Shown here: one piece after another, positions 8,508 through 21,037 of the stretch
Layout of the letters: every line of letters begins with the position of its first letter
How positions within the stretch are numbered: position 1 is the first letter of the stretch
NCBI GenBank assembly: GCA_027214125.1
Contig: JAPWHF010000005.1
Location: 248,951-312,950 of the forward strand
Length of the DNA stretch: 64,000 bases
Source: Zoogloeaceae bacterium G21618-S1
GTDB taxonomy: Bacteria; Pseudomonadota; Gammaproteobacteria; Burkholderiales; Rhodocyclaceae
Direction: 5' to 3'
Translations under genes and position numbers: made by a program
The notes under the pieces: generated by a model
Told to the model about the DNA's origin: nothing
The model's database searches: none
The model's input: only the letters and a program-made list of their open reading frames with translations

Positions 8508-9650
8508 TCAGCGCCCCGGCCGCCCGCCGGCGCGTAGCCAGAGGGCAATCTGCGGCCAGCACTCGGTCAGTGTCCGGGAGCCCATAAACAGGCCGATGTG
8601 CCCGCCCGCGACGAGTTTCTTGACGATATCGGTCTTGGGGGTGCCGAGGTATTTCTCCGCGTCGAAGACCTGCTCCTTGGTGGTGATGTCGTCCTCCGAA
8701 CCGGCCAGCAGGTAGACCGGGCACACGATGTCCTTGAGCGACAGGCGTTGGCCAAGTCCAACGAACTCGCCCTTGGCTAAGCGGTTCTCCTTGAAGATCT
8801 GCTGGATGGTCTGAAGGTAGTAAGCGCCGGGCAGATCGATGGGGTTTTCGTACCATCGCTCGAAATGCTCGGTACGGCGCAGGAAGTTCTTGTCTTCGAT
8901 GTGTGCGTACAGGTCGATGAACTTGCCCAGGTATTGCTCGTCTGCGTTCATGCCTTTCCAGCCAGCGAGCATGGTCTGGCCGAGCATCCGGCCATCGCCC
9001 GCGGCCACCATTTGCTCGTAAAGGCTCAACGGCAGCGTATGCGCGAGCTTCTTGATCGGCCCGTCGCCGGCATCGGTGTCAATGGGCGCGCCGGCGAGCA
9101 CGAGGCAGCCCACCTTGTGCGGGAAGCGCGCCGCATACATGGCGCTCATCCACCCGCCCTGGCACAGGCCGACGAGGTCGACCTTGCCCCCCAGGTGATC
9201 GACGACCCTGTCGATGTCGGCCAGATAGGTGTCGATGTCGAAATCCTTCATCGCGGCGGTGGCGCTTTTCCAGTCGGTGACCAGCACCTGCGTGAGGCCA
9301 CCGGCCATGAGGGTTTCGACCAGGCTCTGGCCGACGGCGTAGTCGGCGATGGTCGAGCTGTGGCCGGCGTAGGGGGCGTCCACCAGCACCGGGGTTTGCG
9401 CGGCGTTCTGACCCAGGGGCGAGAAATCGCGCAGGCGCAGGGTGTCAAGCTCCAGCACGATGCGATTTTCGGTGACCCACTCGGGGTCGGGTGGGTCGCC
9501 GAACGCGATGGCTTTCTCGACGAATCGCAGGTTGTTCTGGAACAGGGTGAGGCCTTCCTCTCCGAGTTCGATCGCGGCGGCCATGGGCCAGAAGCACGGC
9601 ACGGAGTGTTCATGCCGGGGGGTGTGAATCGATTTAGGGACGGTGGTCAT
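8508..9650 (-). CDS. PhaC/PhaZ-like alpha/beta hydrolase with cysteine nucleophile
   Basis: I start at the ATG at 9650, which has GGAG at proper spacing; longer reading has no support. The 380-residue protein resembles polyhydroxyalkanoate synthases and intracellular PHB depolymerases in its central part: VLVTDWKSA, DIDTYLADIDRVVDHLGG, then the box GLCQGGW in which Cys replaces Ser, as in PhaC (GxCxGG) and PhaZ1-type depolymerases. A probable acid is in LLAGSEDDITT and the His is in AGGHIGLFMG. It is shorter than class I PhaC (about 560-600 residues) and lacks that enzyme's N-terminal domain, so hydrolysis or transacylation is more likely than polymerisation. No partner gene is adjacent on this strand. 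Confidence 0.75.
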   Translation of the reverse strand: MTTVPKSIHTPRHEHSVPCFWPMAAAIELGEEGLTLFQNNLRFVEKAIAFGDPPDPEWVTENRIVLELDTLRLRDFSPLGQNAAQTPVLVDAPYAGHSSTIADYAVGQSLVETLMAGGLTQVLVTDWKSATAAMKDFDIDTYLADIDRVVDHLGGKVDLVGLCQGGWMSAMYAARFPHKVGCLVLAGAPIDTDAGDGPIKKLAHTLPLSLYEQMVAAGDGRMLGQTMLAGWKGMNADEQYLGKFIDLYAHIEDKNFLRRTEHFERWYENPIDLPGAYYLQTIQQIFKENRLAKGEFVGLGQRLSLKDIVCPVYLLAGSEDDITTKEQVFDAEKYLGTPKTDIVKKLVAGGHIGLFMGSRTLTECWPQIALWLRAGGRPGR

Positions 9651-9770
9651 TTCGGGAACTCCATGGGCGCAGACGATCGGAAGATCGGTCGTCGATTCAC
9701 CCGGTCGGTGACAGCCTGCCGGCAACATGCCGACGGCCGATGTGACATGCCGCCCGATGGGGGCGCGGCC

Positions 9771-10676
9771 TTAAGGTTTGGCCTCGCCTCGGCCGTGTTC
9801 GTCTGCCAGCGCCTCGAAGCCCGCGACCACGTCGAACAGTTCGGCGTCGATGCCGCTCTGGCGCAAACGGTGGAAGCGGCGCTTCAGGACGTCGAGCAGT
9901 TCTCCAATGTTTTTCTCGGCCCGCTGCATGGCCGCCAGCCGGCTGGCGTTTTCACTGGCCAGCGATTCGGCACAGGCACGAAACAACGAGATGAACAGGT
10001 ATTCGCGCACGAAGGCCGGTAGCGTCCGGGCCGGGCCGTTCATCAGCTCGGGCAAGTTGCCGGTGGGCCAGGGCGTCTGCGCCCATTGCTGCCGCCACGC
10101 CGCGTCCAGCGGCAGCAGGCGCTGACCGACGGGCCGGTACAGCGCGCCCGGCTGCGGCTGGTTGTGGAACAGCCAGACAGCGCCCACCTCGCCCGCGTCA
10201 CGCCGTTGCTCCAGCGCGATCAGAACGCGCCCCACCAGTGCGGTGATGGCCGCGATGCCATTGGGCAGCGCAAAGGGCGCGCCCGCCGCCAGCCCGACGT
10301 CGGCCAGACGCGCCTGAATGCGCTCGCCCACCGCCCACACCACGGCCCCGCCCGGCGGCGCGCCCAGTGTTTCGACCACATACGACAGCAAGACCTCGTT
10401 GAAACGGCCGACCAGCCCTTGGTCGGAACCGAACACCACGGCGCCGACCGGCGCCTCGCGCCCCGACGCGGGCGCGAGCAGCGCGGTGGTGTCGAGCGGG
10501 CGCAAACTGGCGGCCAGCCCCAGTTGCACGGTGCGGGCGTATTCGTCGAGCGAACGCACTGCGTTCTCGTACTGACCGATGCTAGAAGCCGCCATGGCCT
10601 TCATGGTGCGCACCACCGTGGCCAACTCGCCGGCCCCGGCAATCTGGTGGCGCAGGCCAGCGACGCCGTCGCTCAT
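9771..10676 (-). CDS. atpG: N-type F-ATPase subunit gamma
   Basis: The 301-residue protein starts [20 protein letters not shown] and ends in a long helix before [16 protein letters not shown], the two coiled-coil helices of the F1 central shaft. The middle ([15 protein letters not shown]) is the conserved gamma Rossmann core. It is the last gene of the atpDCQRBEFAG operon. Its ATG at 10676 overlaps the TGA of atpA (ATGA), so I reject the longer frame to 10802, which reads through atpA. N-type gammas are divergent, matching the low similarity to housekeeping gamma subunits expected here. Confidence 0.9.
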   Translation of the reverse strand: MSDGVAGLRHQIAGAGELATVVRTMKAMAASSIGQYENAVRSLDEYARTVQLGLAASLRPLDTTALLAPASGREAPVGAVVFGSDQGLVGRFNEVLLSYVVETLGAPPGGAVVWAVGERIQARLADVGLAAGAPFALPNGIAAITALVGRVLIALEQRRDAGEVGAVWLFHNQPQPGALYRPVGQRLLPLDAAWRQQWAQTPWPTGNLPELMNGPARTLPAFVREYLFISLFRACAESLASENASRLAAMQRAEKNIGELLDVLKRRFHRLRQSGIDAELFDVVAGFEALADEHGRGEAKP

Positions 10677-12229
10677 GGGGTCGGCGCCTCGGTCGGTTCG
10701 GCGGCGTCTTTCACAAAGCCCGCCAGCGCCTCGCGTGCGCGCCCGACAATCTCTGCACGGTCGGCGTCGCTCAAGGTATCGGCCGCATCGAGCCGCGCAC
10801 ACAGCGCATCGGGCAGCGCCACCGCGACCGCGCGCACGGCGGCCTCGGCGGTGGGCATGTCAGACAAGGGCACTGCGTCAAACAGGCCATCGCTCAAGGC
10901 GAGCAGCACGGCAATCTGCGCGGGCATGGGGATCGGTGCGCCATCGGGCTGCTTGAGGCAGGCACGGATGCGTCGGCCGTGGTCGATCATGCGCACGGTG
11001 TCCTCGTCCAGCCGGGCACCAAAACGGGTAAAACTCTCCAGCTCTTCGAACTGGGCATAGGCCAGCTTCAGGTCGCCGGCCACTGCGCGGTAGGCAGCAC
11101 GTTGCGCCTTGCCGCCGACGCGCGACACCGACATGCCCACATCAACCGCCGGCAGCACGCCCAACTCGAACAGCGTCGGCGACAGGTAGATCTGCCCGTC
11201 GGTGATCGAAATCAGATTGGTCGGGATGTAGGCCGAAATATCCTGCGCCTCGGTCTCGATGATCGGCAGCGCCGTCAGCGAGCCGCCACCGAGGTCCTCG
11301 CGCAAGTGAGTAGCGCGTTCGAGCAGGCGCGAGTGAATATAGAAAATGTCGCCCGGAAAGGCCTCCCGCCCCGGCGGCCGACGCAGCAGCAAGGACAGCT
11401 CACGGTAGGCGCGCGCATGGTGGGTGAGATCGTCATACACCACCAGCACATCCCGCCCCTGGGCCATGAAATGCTCGGCAATGCTGGTGGCTGCATAGGG
11501 CGCGATATAGCTCAGCCCGGGCGGATCATTGCCCTCGGTGACCACCGCCACGGTGTAGGCCATGGCCTCGTGCTCACGCAGCATGGCGATCACCTTGGCC
11601 ACCCCGGCGGCGCGCTGGCCGATGGCGCAATACACGCACAGCACGTTCTTGCCGCGCTGGTTGAGGATGGTGTCGACGGCAATGGCGGTCTTGCCGCTTT
11701 GGCGGTCGCCGAGAATCAGCTCGCGCTGACCGCGCCCGATCGGGATCAGCGCATCGATGACCTTGATGCCGGTCTGCAGCGGCACGGTGACCGGCGCGCG
11801 ATCCATGATGTGCGCCGCCGGGCGTTCGACCGGCAGTCGTGCATCGGTCAGCAGCGGCGGGCCGCCATCCAGCACCCGCCCGGTGGGGTCGATGAGCCGG
11901 CCGATCAGGGCATCGCCCACCGGCACGTCGACCACATGCCCCAGCCGCGTCACCCGGTCTCCGGCCCGAAGCTGCCAGTAGTTGCCCAGCAACACCACAC
12001 CGATCTCGTCTTCGTCCACATTGAAGGCGATCCCGGTCAGCCCGCCGGGGAAGGCCAGCACCTCCTCGAAGGCCACCCCGGGCAGGCCCGAAACACGGGC
12101 GACACCGGCGGCGACATGGGTCACCGTGCCGACTTCCTTCGGCGCAAGCGGCGGCGAAAAGGCGTCGCATGCGCGGGCGATGGTGTCCAGACGCTGCCCG
12201 ACCGCCGAGGCGAGGCTGTCACTCGGCAT
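10673..12229 (-). CDS. atpA: N-type F-ATPase subunit alpha
   Basis: The 518-residue protein carries the alpha-subunit nucleotide-binding domain: P-loop [34 protein letters not shown]-like strand and the Arg-containing [21 protein letters not shown] region ([10 protein letters not shown] here). The start at 12229 ([10 protein letters not shown]) is chosen because it overlaps the end of atpF by only 11 bp and suits the usual length; the upstream frame lies within atpF. Together with beta it forms the F1 hexamer. Its C terminus (EALAGFKVKDAAEP-like region, here [15 protein letters not shown]) ends in the ATGA overlap with atpG. Confidence 0.93.
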   Translation of the reverse strand: MPSDSLASAVGQRLDTIARACDAFSPPLAPKEVGTVTHVAAGVARVSGLPGVAFEEVLAFPGGLTGIAFNVDEDEIGVVLLGNYWQLRAGDRVTRLGHVVDVPVGDALIGRLIDPTGRVLDGGPPLLTDARLPVERPAAHIMDRAPVTVPLQTGIKVIDALIPIGRGQRELILGDRQSGKTAIAVDTILNQRGKNVLCVYCAIGQRAAGVAKVIAMLREHEAMAYTVAVVTEGNDPPGLSYIAPYAATSIAEHFMAQGRDVLVVYDDLTHHARAYRELSLLLRRPPGREAFPGDIFYIHSRLLERATHLREDLGGGSLTALPIIETEAQDISAYIPTNLISITDGQIYLSPTLFELGVLPAVDVGMSVSRVGGKAQRAAYRAVAGDLKLAYAQFEELESFTRFGARLDEDTVRMIDHGRRIRACLKQPDGAPIPMPAQIAVLLALSDGLFDAVPLSDMPTAEAAVRAVAVALPDALCARLDAADTLSDADRAEIVGRAREALAGFVKDAAEPTEAPTP

Positions 12230-13043
12230 CGGAGCGCGCCTTGAGTTTGATGCTGGGCTTGGCCTCGCCCGCCGGGGGCACCGGCGCCGGCGCCGCCAGC
12301 AGCTCGGCCACGCTCGCCTGCAGCGCATCAAGGTAGTCCGCGATGCTCCAGCCCAGCGTCTGGCCGGCCGAGGCGATTTCGATCCCGGCCACCCGGTCGG
12401 ACGCAATCTCGAATTGCGGCGCCTGGGCGATGCCCAAATCGTCCTTCAAGGCAGCCTGCACGGCGGCGCGATCCGCGTCGGACAAGGCGAAGGCGCTGCG
12501 CACCACCAAGGGCGCCACCGATGCCTTGAAGCCCGCCAACAGCGCCGCTTCGTCCGTCGCTCGGGCCGCCTGCAACCGACGCACGAAGGTGGCCACCATG
12601 CGCGACTCCAGGCCGGCATCGGCCAGGTCGCCCAGGGCCTTGCGACACACCGCAAACACTTCGCGCTGCGTGCGCTCGGCGAGCGCCTGCCTGAGCGCCG
12701 TCGCCTGCGTGGCCAGTCGCTGCGTCTGCTGGGCCTCCAGCTCAGTCGCACGCTGACGCGCGGCCTCGATCAGGCGCTTTCCTTCGACGTCGGCGTCGGC
12801 GGTTGCCGTGGCGAGCAGTGCCTCGCGCTGTGCCTCCAGCGCCGCCTGCTGCTCACGAAAATGCGTCTGCTCGGCCTCGGCCGCATCGCGCGTGGCATCG
12901 GCCTGCGCCAGTTCCTTGGCAATACGCTGCTCGCGCGCGTCGATCGCATCGAGCACTGGCTGATACAGGAAGCGCTTGAGCAACCACACCAGAATCAGAA
13001 AATTGAGCAGCTGCGCGACAACGGTAAACCAGTCGATGAGCAT
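12219..13043 (-). CDS. atpF: N-type F-ATPase subunit b with fused delta-like domain
   Basis: The 274-residue product is much longer than a normal b subunit (about 156-160). Residues 1-25 are one membrane helix ([20 protein letters not shown]), residues about 30-130 a charged coiled coil (the peripheral stalk), and the C-terminal 110 residues (from about [15 protein letters not shown]) resemble the delta/OSCP-type domain, with [12 protein letters not shown] and SDRVAGIEI near its end. The operon has no separate atpH, which is known for N-type ATPases and is explained by this fusion. It overlaps atpA by 11 bp and lies 3 bp after atpE. Confidence 0.92.
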   Translation of the reverse strand: MLIDWFTVVAQLLNFLILVWLLKRFLYQPVLDAIDAREQRIAKELAQADATRDAAEAEQTHFREQQAALEAQREALLATATADADVEGKRLIEAARQRATELEAQQTQRLATQATALRQALAERTQREVFAVCRKALGDLADAGLESRMVATFVRRLQAARATDEAALLAGFKASVAPLVVRSAFALSDADRAAVQAALKDDLGIAQAPQFEIASDRVAGIEIASAGQTLGWSIADYLDALQASVAELLAAPAPVPPAGEAKPSIKLKARSDAE

Positions 13044-13046
13044 GGC

Positions 13047-13328
13047 TCAACTTCCTGCACTCTGGGCAATGGCGTGCGACCAGAACGGGTTGGCAAAGAG
13101 CAGGATCATCGACACCACGAAGCAGTAGATCGCCACCGACTCGACCATCGCCAGGCCAACGAACAGGGTGCGGGTGATGGTGGCCGCGGCGTCGGGCTGC
13201 TGGGCCAGCGAAGTGAGCGCCGACGACACCGCCCGCCCCTCGCCCAGCGCCGGTCCGATGCTGCCGATCGCGATGGTGAGTCCAGCGGTGATGATCGACA
13301 CCACGGCAATGATGGTTTGACTATCCAT
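13047..13328 (-). CDS. atpE: N-type F-ATPase subunit c with sodium-ligand signature
   Basis: This is a 93-residue two-helix hairpin. Helix 1 has GSIGPALGEGRAV with Glu30 where the Na+-binding subunit of Ilyobacter has Gln32. The loop is AQQPDA. Helix 2 has MVESVAIYCF with Glu63, Ser64 and Tyr68, equivalent to Glu65, Ser66 and Tyr70 of the sodium site. These residues together are the established Na+ signature of rotor subunits and are typical of N-type ATPases; proton-type c subunits normally lack the Ser and Tyr. A strong ribosome binding site (GAGGAG) precedes the ATG. Confidence 0.95.
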   Translation of the reverse strand: MDSQTIIAVVSIITAGLTIAIGSIGPALGEGRAVSSALTSLAQQPDAAATITRTLFVGLAMVESVAIYCFVVSMILLFANPFWSHAIAQSAGS

Positions 13329-13337
13329 GATGACTCC

Positions 13338-14054
13338 TCAGAGTGTATTTGCAGACGCTGTGTCAGCCACAGCGCCGCCTGGAACCGGGGGGCGAACGCG
13401 CGTGGCCGCGGCGATGTACACCGCCGCCAGGACACTGAAAATATAGGCTTGCACCATCCCGGTCAGCAGCCCGAGGGCGCTGAGCATGATGGGGAAGATG
13501 AAGGGGGTGATAGTGAGCAAAATGGCCAGGATCATCGTCCCGCTCATCATGTTGCCAAACAGACGCGCCGCCAGCGCCAGGGTGCGCGACAGCTCGCTGA
13601 TGATGTTAAACGGCAGCATGATGACGGTCGGTTTCACATAGGCGGCGAGGTATTCGCGCAATCCGCATTCGGCAATGCCGAACATCGGCACCGCGACGAA
13701 CACCGCCAGCGCCAGCGCAGTGGTGGTCGACAGCGAGCCGGTGGGCGGCTCGTAGCCGGGTACGATGGTGAACAGGCTGGCCGTGGCAACAAACAGGAAC
13801 AAGGTGCCGAGAAAGCCCACATATTTGCGCGGCGCGACCAGCCCGATATCGGCAATCTGCGTTTCGATGCCGGTGACGATGATCTCGAGCAGGTTCTGCC
13901 AGCGCGAGCGGGCCAGACCGCGCGACAGCCGCCGCGTGATCGCCCAGGCGCCCACCGTCAGCACCGCCATCAGCGCCCAGGTGAAGGCGATGGTGGCGTT
14001 GATCTTGAAGAGGCCGAACTGCCACAGAATGATGTCGTCGGGGCTAAGGTGCAT
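13338..14054 (-). CDS. atpB: N-type F-ATPase subunit a
   Basis: I start at the ATG at 14054 (MHLSPDDIILWQFGLFKINA), giving 238 residues; an earlier in-frame codon lies in atpR and lacks a ribosome binding site. There are about five to six membrane segments. The helix SELSRTLALAARLFGNMMSG contains the essential Arg (RLFGNM context) that faces the c-ring ion site. C-terminal LTGMVQAYIFSVLAAVYIA is the last helix of the half-channel. It lies 9 bp upstream of atpE, and its start overlaps the atpR stop by 11 bp. Confidence 0.93.
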   Translation of the reverse strand: MHLSPDDIILWQFGLFKINATIAFTWALMAVLTVGAWAITRRLSRGLARSRWQNLLEIIVTGIETQIADIGLVAPRKYVGFLGTLFLFVATASLFTIVPGYEPPTGSLSTTTALALAVFVAVPMFGIAECGLREYLAAYVKPTVIMLPFNIISELSRTLALAARLFGNMMSGTMILAILLTITPFIFPIMLSALGLLTGMVQAYIFSVLAAVYIAAATRVRPPVPGGAVADTASANTL

Positions 14055-14337
14055 GGCTCGTCTCCGCATCTGCCGATCGGGTCAGCCGAGTGACCGCCAC
14101 ACGCGCCAGCACAAAGCCGACCAGTGCGGCCAGCCAGCGCCGCCAGTCGCTGCCACACACGGCAAAGAACCCGGCCAGCACGATCCCCATGCGCAGCACC
14201 AGACTGCCGAAAAACCACAGCGCCACCCGCGGCGACGAGACCGCCCGGCGCACGGTCCACCACAGGCCACCGAAAAAGATCGCGCCCAGCACACCGCCCA
14301 CCCCCAGCGGCAGCATCAGCGCCAGCGCTTCATGCAT
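14044..14337 (-). CDS. atpR: N-ATPase accessory protein AtpR
   Basis: The 97-residue protein has three hydrophobic segments, including LPLGVGGVLGAIFFGGLWW and LALWFFGSLVLRMGIVLAGF-like helix (VALWFFGSLVLRMGIVLAGF). It matches AtpR, a small membrane protein found only in N-ATPase operons, where it is thought to help rotor assembly. Of several in-frame ATG codons I pick 14337 because GGAGG lies 9 bp upstream; a start at 14346 would place the motif directly against the ATG. It overlaps atpQ and atpB at its two ends, so translation is coupled. Confidence 0.85.
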   Translation of the reverse strand: MHEALALMLPLGVGGVLGAIFFGGLWWTVRRAVSSPRVALWFFGSLVLRMGIVLAGFFAVCGSDWRRWLAALVGFVLARVAVTRLTRSADAETSHAP

Positions 14338-14657
14338 CGTCATCATCCTCCCGATCGCGGATTTGCTGCCCCTCGCGCAGCACCCAGTGCCAGGCGCTAA
14401 AGCAGCCGAACACCAGCCCGATCGGCATCAACACCAGCACCCAGGAGTGCCCGGCCGGATGGCGGGCATCGAGCCACCAGCCGATGCCCACCGCCACCAG
14501 GGTCGGCATGGCCACCGACCAGCCCACCAGGCCCATCATCCCCAGCCCGAACCAGATGGTGCGATTCACCTGCCGCTGGGCCTTGAGCTTGCGCGCCGCC
14601 TTGCGGCCGACCTCTCGGCTGAATTCGCGCTCAGGTGACGGGCGATTGTTGCGCGGC

Positions 14658-14665
<8 letters not shown>
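14330..14665 (-). CDS. atpQ: N-ATPase AtpQ (AtpI-like)
   Basis: This 111-residue protein has a basic N-terminal third (residues 1-35, with EREFSREVGRKAARKLKAQR) followed by two membrane helices (about 36-58 and 73-93) and an acidic tail REDDDDA. This is the AtpI-type two-helix protein called AtpQ in N-ATPase operons, proposed to assist c-ring assembly and perhaps Mg2+ or Na+ handling. Its start overlaps the atpC stop by 8 bp and its end overlaps atpR by 8 bp. Confidence 0.85.
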
Positions 14666-17490
<2,825 letters not shown>

Positions 17491-17518
17491 ACGCCCGTTT
17501 GATTTAGCCTACCCCGCC

Positions 17519-18127
17519 ATGAAACTGATCGGCATGCTCGATTCGCCCTTTGTGCGCCGCACCGTCGTGTCGGCGCACCTGATGCACCTGTCGCTGGATC
17601 TGGAACAGATCTCCGTGTTCCGTCAGTTCGACCAGTTCCAGGCGATCAATCCGCTGGTCAAGGCGCCGACACTGGTCTTTGACGACGGCACGGTAATGGT
17701 CGAGAGCCAGATCATCCTGCAATACCTCGAAACCCTCGCCGCCCCCAAAGACCGCCTCACGCCGACCGACCCGGTACTGCGCCAGCGCTGCCTGCGCCTG
17801 ACCAGCCTGGCGCTGGCCGCCTGTGATCGCTCCGTGCAGCGTTACTACGAAACCAGCGTGCGCCCCGAGGCCCATCGCTGGCTCGACTGGTCTGGCCGCC
17901 TGACCGAACAGCTACGTGCCAGCTACGACCTGCTCGAAGCCGAGTTTGGCGATAGCAACTGGCTGTGTGGCGACGACCTCACCCAGGCCGACGTCAGCAC
18001 CGCCGTCGCCTGGCGCTTTACGCAAAGCAAACTCCCCGGCGTGATTGACCCCGCCGATTACCCCCGCCTCGCCGCCCACGCCGCGGCAGCCGAGGCACTG
18101 CCAGCCTTCCAGGCTGCGGATTTCTAA
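17519..18127 (+). CDS. Glutathione S-transferase family protein
   Basis: The 202-residue protein has an N-terminal thioredoxin-like domain (MKLIGMLDSPFVRRTVVSAH; LVKAPTLVFDDGTVMVESQI with the cis-Pro and glutathione-binding Glu-Ser) and a C-terminal helical domain (from about residue 85, ending at DDLTQADVSTAVAWRF). SPFVRR is the active-site region, with Ser as the likely catalytic residue. Members conjugate glutathione or reduce adducts. The start at 17519 fixes the fold's first strand; a longer frame upstream lies over the HAD gene. The ruvA start is 3 bp after the stop. Confidence 0.87.
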   Translation: MKLIGMLDSPFVRRTVVSAHLMHLSLDLEQISVFRQFDQFQAINPLVKAPTLVFDDGTVMVESQIILQYLETLAAPKDRLTPTDPVLRQRCLRLTSLALAACDRSVQRYYETSVRPEAHRWLDWSGRLTEQLRASYDLLEAEFGDSNWLCGDDLTQADVSTAVAWRFTQSKLPGVIDPADYPRLAAHAAAAEALPAFQAADF

Positions 18128-18130
18128 ACA

Positions 18131-18730
18131 ATGATCGGACGCCTCACGGGCACCCTGCTCGAAAAGAACCCGCCACAAATCCTCATCGACGCCGGCGGTG
18201 TCGGCTATGAAGTCGACGTCCCCATGAGCACCTTCTACCATCTGCCCGCCACCGGTCAGGCAGTGAGCCTGCACACCCACCTCGCGGTGCGCGAAGACGG
18301 CCACTTTCTGTACGGCTTCGGCAGCGAAGATGAGCGCGTCGCCTTCCGCCAGCTCATCAAGGTCTCCGGCATCGGCGCGCGCACCGCACTGGCCGTGCTG
18401 TCGGGCCTGTCGGTCACCGATCTCGCCCAGGCCATCGCGCTGCAAGAGACCGGCCGACTGGTGAAGATCCCCGGCATCGGCAAGAAAACCGCCGAGCGCC
18501 TGCTGCTCGAACTCAAGGACAAGCTCGGCAAAGCCCTGCCCACCGTCTCCGCCAGCCTCAGCACCGGCGGCGCAAGCGCACATCCCGACGCGCGCAGCGA
18601 CATCCTCAACGCCCTGATCGCCCTCGGCTACAACGAAAAAGAAGCCCTCGGCGCCATGAAAGCCCTGGCCGACGACGCCACCGTCTCCGACGGCATCCGC
18701 CAGGCCCTCAAGCTACTCGCAAAACCCTGA
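18131..18730 (+). CDS. ruvA: Holliday junction branch migration protein RuvA
   Basis: This 199-residue protein starts [20 protein letters not shown] and has the tandem helix-hairpin-helix motifs [19 protein letters not shown] and [21 protein letters not shown] that bind the four-way junction, plus a flexible linker and a C-terminal domain III ([14 protein letters not shown]) that contacts RuvB. Length and motifs are standard. It is separated from ruvB by one small gene and no ruvC is present here; ruvC lies near 42 kb. Confidence 0.97.
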   Translation: MIGRLTGTLLEKNPPQILIDAGGVGYEVDVPMSTFYHLPATGQAVSLHTHLAVREDGHFLYGFGSEDERVAFRQLIKVSGIGARTALAVLSGLSVTDLAQAIALQETGRLVKIPGIGKKTAERLLLELKDKLGKALPTVSASLSTGGASAHPDARSDILNALIALGYNEKEALGAMKALADDATVSDGIRQALKLLAKP

Positions 18731-19242
18731 TGGGCACTGACACGCCCCCCAAGCCCAAACAAGGCTTCCTGCGCAGCATCCGCCTCGGCCCCGGCCTGCT
18801 CAAATGGGGCATCAACCTGTGGCCGCCCTTTCTCGGCGCCGGCATCCGGGTGCAACACATCGCGGCCGACTTCAGCGAAATCACCGTCGCCCTCAAAATG
18901 GGCCTGCTCAACCGAAACTATGTCGGCACCCACTTCGGCGGCTCGCTGTTCTCCATGACAGACCCGTTCTACATGCTGATGCTGATGCACCGCCTCGGCA
19001 AAGGCTATGTGGTGTGGGACCGCGCCGCGAAAATCGACTTCCTGCACCCCGCCAAAGGCACGGTTACCGCCCGCTTCATGCTCGACGACGCCACCGTCGA
19101 GGCCGTGCGCGTGGCCACCGCTGGCGGCGAGAAATACCTGCCGGTGTTCACTGTCGATGTCGTCGATACCGACGGCGAGCTCTGCGCGCGGGTCGAGAAG
19201 ACGGTGTATGTCCGCAAGGCGCAACCCAAGCCCGCCGCCTAG
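18730..19242 (+). CDS. DUF4442 hotdog-fold protein
   Basis: The 170-residue protein is a predicted single hotdog-fold domain of the DUF4442 group (related to PaaI/YbgC thioesterases). Features are LLNRNYVGTHFGGSLFSMTD (the helix/Asn-His catalytic region) and WDRAAKIDFLHPAKGTV. The ATG shares one base with the ruvA stop codon (TGATGG), implying translational coupling. Acyl-CoA or acyl-ACP thioesterase activity is the family expectation, but the substrate is unknown, and its place between ruvA and ruvB is probably fortuitous. Confidence 0.75.
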   Translation: MGTDTPPKPKQGFLRSIRLGPGLLKWGINLWPPFLGAGIRVQHIAADFSEITVALKMGLLNRNYVGTHFGGSLFSMTDPFYMLMLMHRLGKGYVVWDRAAKIDFLHPAKGTVTARFMLDDATVEAVRVATAGGEKYLPVFTVDVVDTDGELCARVEKTVYVRKAQPKPAA

Positions 19243-19288
19243 CGCCGCACTGGGCCCCGCGAACAACGGCATCCGTTAAACTGCCGCC

Positions 19289-20341
19289 ATGATCGAAACC
19301 GACAAACTCCAGGCGAGCACCGAGCGGCTGATTGCGCCGCAGACGGCCAACAAGCAGGAAGACGCCATCGAGCGCGCGCTGCGGCCCAAGCGGCTGGCCG
19401 AATACGTCGGGCAACAGAAGATCCGCGAGCAGCTGGAGATTTTCATTCAGGCCGCACGCCGTCGCGGCGAAGCGCTCGATCACGTCTTGCTGTTCGGCCC
19501 GCCGGGCCTGGGCAAGACCACGCTGGCGCATATCGTGGCGGCCGAGATGGGCGTCAACCTGCGTCAGACCTCCGGCCCGGTGCTGGAGCGCGCGGGCGAC
19601 CTGGCCGCATTGCTGACCAATCTTGAGCCGCACGATGTGCTGTTCATCGACGAGATCCATCGCCTGTCGCCGGTGGTGGAGGAGATCCTCTACCCAGCGC
19701 TGGAAGACTTCCAGATCGACATCATGATCGGCGAGGGGCCGGCGGCGCGCTCGGTCAAGCTGGATCTGCCGCCCTTTACGCTGGTTGGGGCCACCACCCG
19801 CGCCGGCATGCTCACCAATCCGCTGCGCGACCGCTTCGGCATCGTGTCGCGGCTGGAGTTTTATACCGCGGACGAGTTGCGCACCATCGTCAGCCGCTCC
19901 TCCGGCCTACTCAATGTGGACATCGACGACGCTGGCGCGCTCGAAATCGCCCGCCGCGCGCGCGGCACGCCGCGCATTGCCAACCGCTTGCTGCGCCGGG
20001 TGCGCGACTACGCCGAGGTGCGCGCCGACGGCCACATCTCGTCACCCGTGGCCGATGCGGCGCTGGTGATGCTCGACGTCGACTCACTCGGGCTGGATGT
20101 GATGGACCGCAAGCTGCTCAGCGCCGTGCTCGAAAAGTTCGGCGGCGGCCCGGTCGGGCTGGACAACATCGCCGCCGCCATCGGCGAGTCGCCCGACACC
20201 ATCGAGGACGTGCTCGAACCCTATCTGATTCAACAGGGTTATTTGCAGCGCACCCCGCGCGGGCGCATCGCCACGCACGCCATCTGGCAGCATTTCGGCC
20301 TCACGCCGCCGGGCAAGGCAGGCGACATGTTCGGCGGCTGA
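19289..20341 (+). CDS. ruvB: Holliday junction helicase RuvB
   Basis: The 350-residue AAA+ motor has [18 protein letters not shown], Walker [16 protein letters not shown], Walker [11 protein letters not shown], sensor 1 [18 protein letters not shown] with the arginine finger, and the winged-helix C terminus ending [13 protein letters not shown]. All catalytic features of RuvB are intact. RuvB pumps DNA through RuvA-bound junctions during recombination repair. It is followed after 3 bp by an unrelated gene on the same strand. Confidence 0.98.
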   Translation: MIETDKLQASTERLIAPQTANKQEDAIERALRPKRLAEYVGQQKIREQLEIFIQAARRRGEALDHVLLFGPPGLGKTTLAHIVAAEMGVNLRQTSGPVLERAGDLAALLTNLEPHDVLFIDEIHRLSPVVEEILYPALEDFQIDIMIGEGPAARSVKLDLPPFTLVGATTRAGMLTNPLRDRFGIVSRLEFYTADELRTIVSRSSGLLNVDIDDAGALEIARRARGTPRIANRLLRRVRDYAEVRADGHISSPVADAALVMLDVDSLGLDVMDRKLLSAVLEKFGGGPVGLDNIAAAIGESPDTIEDVLEPYLIQQGYLQRTPRGRIATHAIWQHFGLTPPGKAGDMFGG

Positions 20342-20344
20342 GCG

Positions 20345-21016
20345 GTGGCCGGCTTGAGTGTCTCGCTGCTGGTCGCTGGCGCGGTCGCCGTGATCAGCAG
20401 CGGCGTCCTGTGGCGCAAGCGTGTGGCTCGGGGGCGTGAGCACTTTCTCAAGCACTACGATTTCAGTCGCCTGCTCGACAAGCGCCTCGCCACCCGCCGG
20501 CCCGAACTGAGCCCCGCACAGCGCAAAGCGGTCTTTCACGGCCTGCGCGACTGGTTCGAAATCAACCACCGCGCCGGCCGACGCAAGCTATCAATGCCCT
20601 CGCAGGCAGTCGATGACGCGTGGCACGAGTTCATCCTGTTTACCCGCAACTATCAGGACTTCTGCCGCCGGGGGCTGGGACGTTTTCTGCACCATGTGCC
20701 CGCCGAGGCGATGACCCGCCCGACGCAGGCGCAAGACGGCCTCAAGCGCAGCTGGCGGCACGCCTGCTCCCATGAGGGCATCGATCCAAAATCGCCCACC
20801 CGCCTGCCCCGCCTGTTTGCCATCGACGCAACGCTCGGCCTGAGTGACGGTTTCAGCTACCAGCTCGACTGTCTCAAAGCGGGTGCGGCCGCCAGCGGCG
20901 CATACTGTGCGGGTCACATCGGTTGTGGCGGCGGTTGCAGCAGTTGCAGCAGCGACTCAGGCGGTTCGGATGGGGGTTGTGGCAGCGGCTGCGGTGGAGG
21001 CTGTGGCGGCGACTGA
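20345..21016 (+). CDS. Glycine-rich-domain protein with Cys/Gly tail
   Basis: I use the GTG at 20345, 3 bp after the ruvB stop, giving 223 residues. Residues 1-22 are a membrane-type helix, then a basic segment. The centre carries SQAVDDAWHEFILFTRNYQD and GRFLHHVP, typical of the glycine-rich domain (GRDP-like) family. From residue about 185 the tail holds seven cysteines spaced by Gly/Ser (patterns CGGGC, SSC, CGSGC, CGGGC). Such tails may bind metals or form disulfides. Function is unknown. The signal-like N terminus would place the domain outside or on the membrane. Confidence 0.65.
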   Translation: MAGLSVSLLVAGAVAVISSGVLWRKRVARGREHFLKHYDFSRLLDKRLATRRPELSPAQRKAVFHGLRDWFEINHRAGRRKLSMPSQAVDDAWHEFILFTRNYQDFCRRGLGRFLHHVPAEAMTRPTQAQDGLKRSWRHACSHEGIDPKSPTRLPRLFAIDATLGLSDGFSYQLDCLKAGAAASGAYCAGHIGCGGGCSSCSSDSGGSDGGCGSGCGGGCGGD

Positions 21017-21037
21017 TCCACACACAAGGGGATAGAG

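Noticed and set aside
11982-14093. A 703-codon plus-strand frame across the N-ATPase genes.
   Set aside because: Antisense to atpA, atpF, atpE and atpB, with an Arg/His/Gln-rich product typical of GC-rich shadows.
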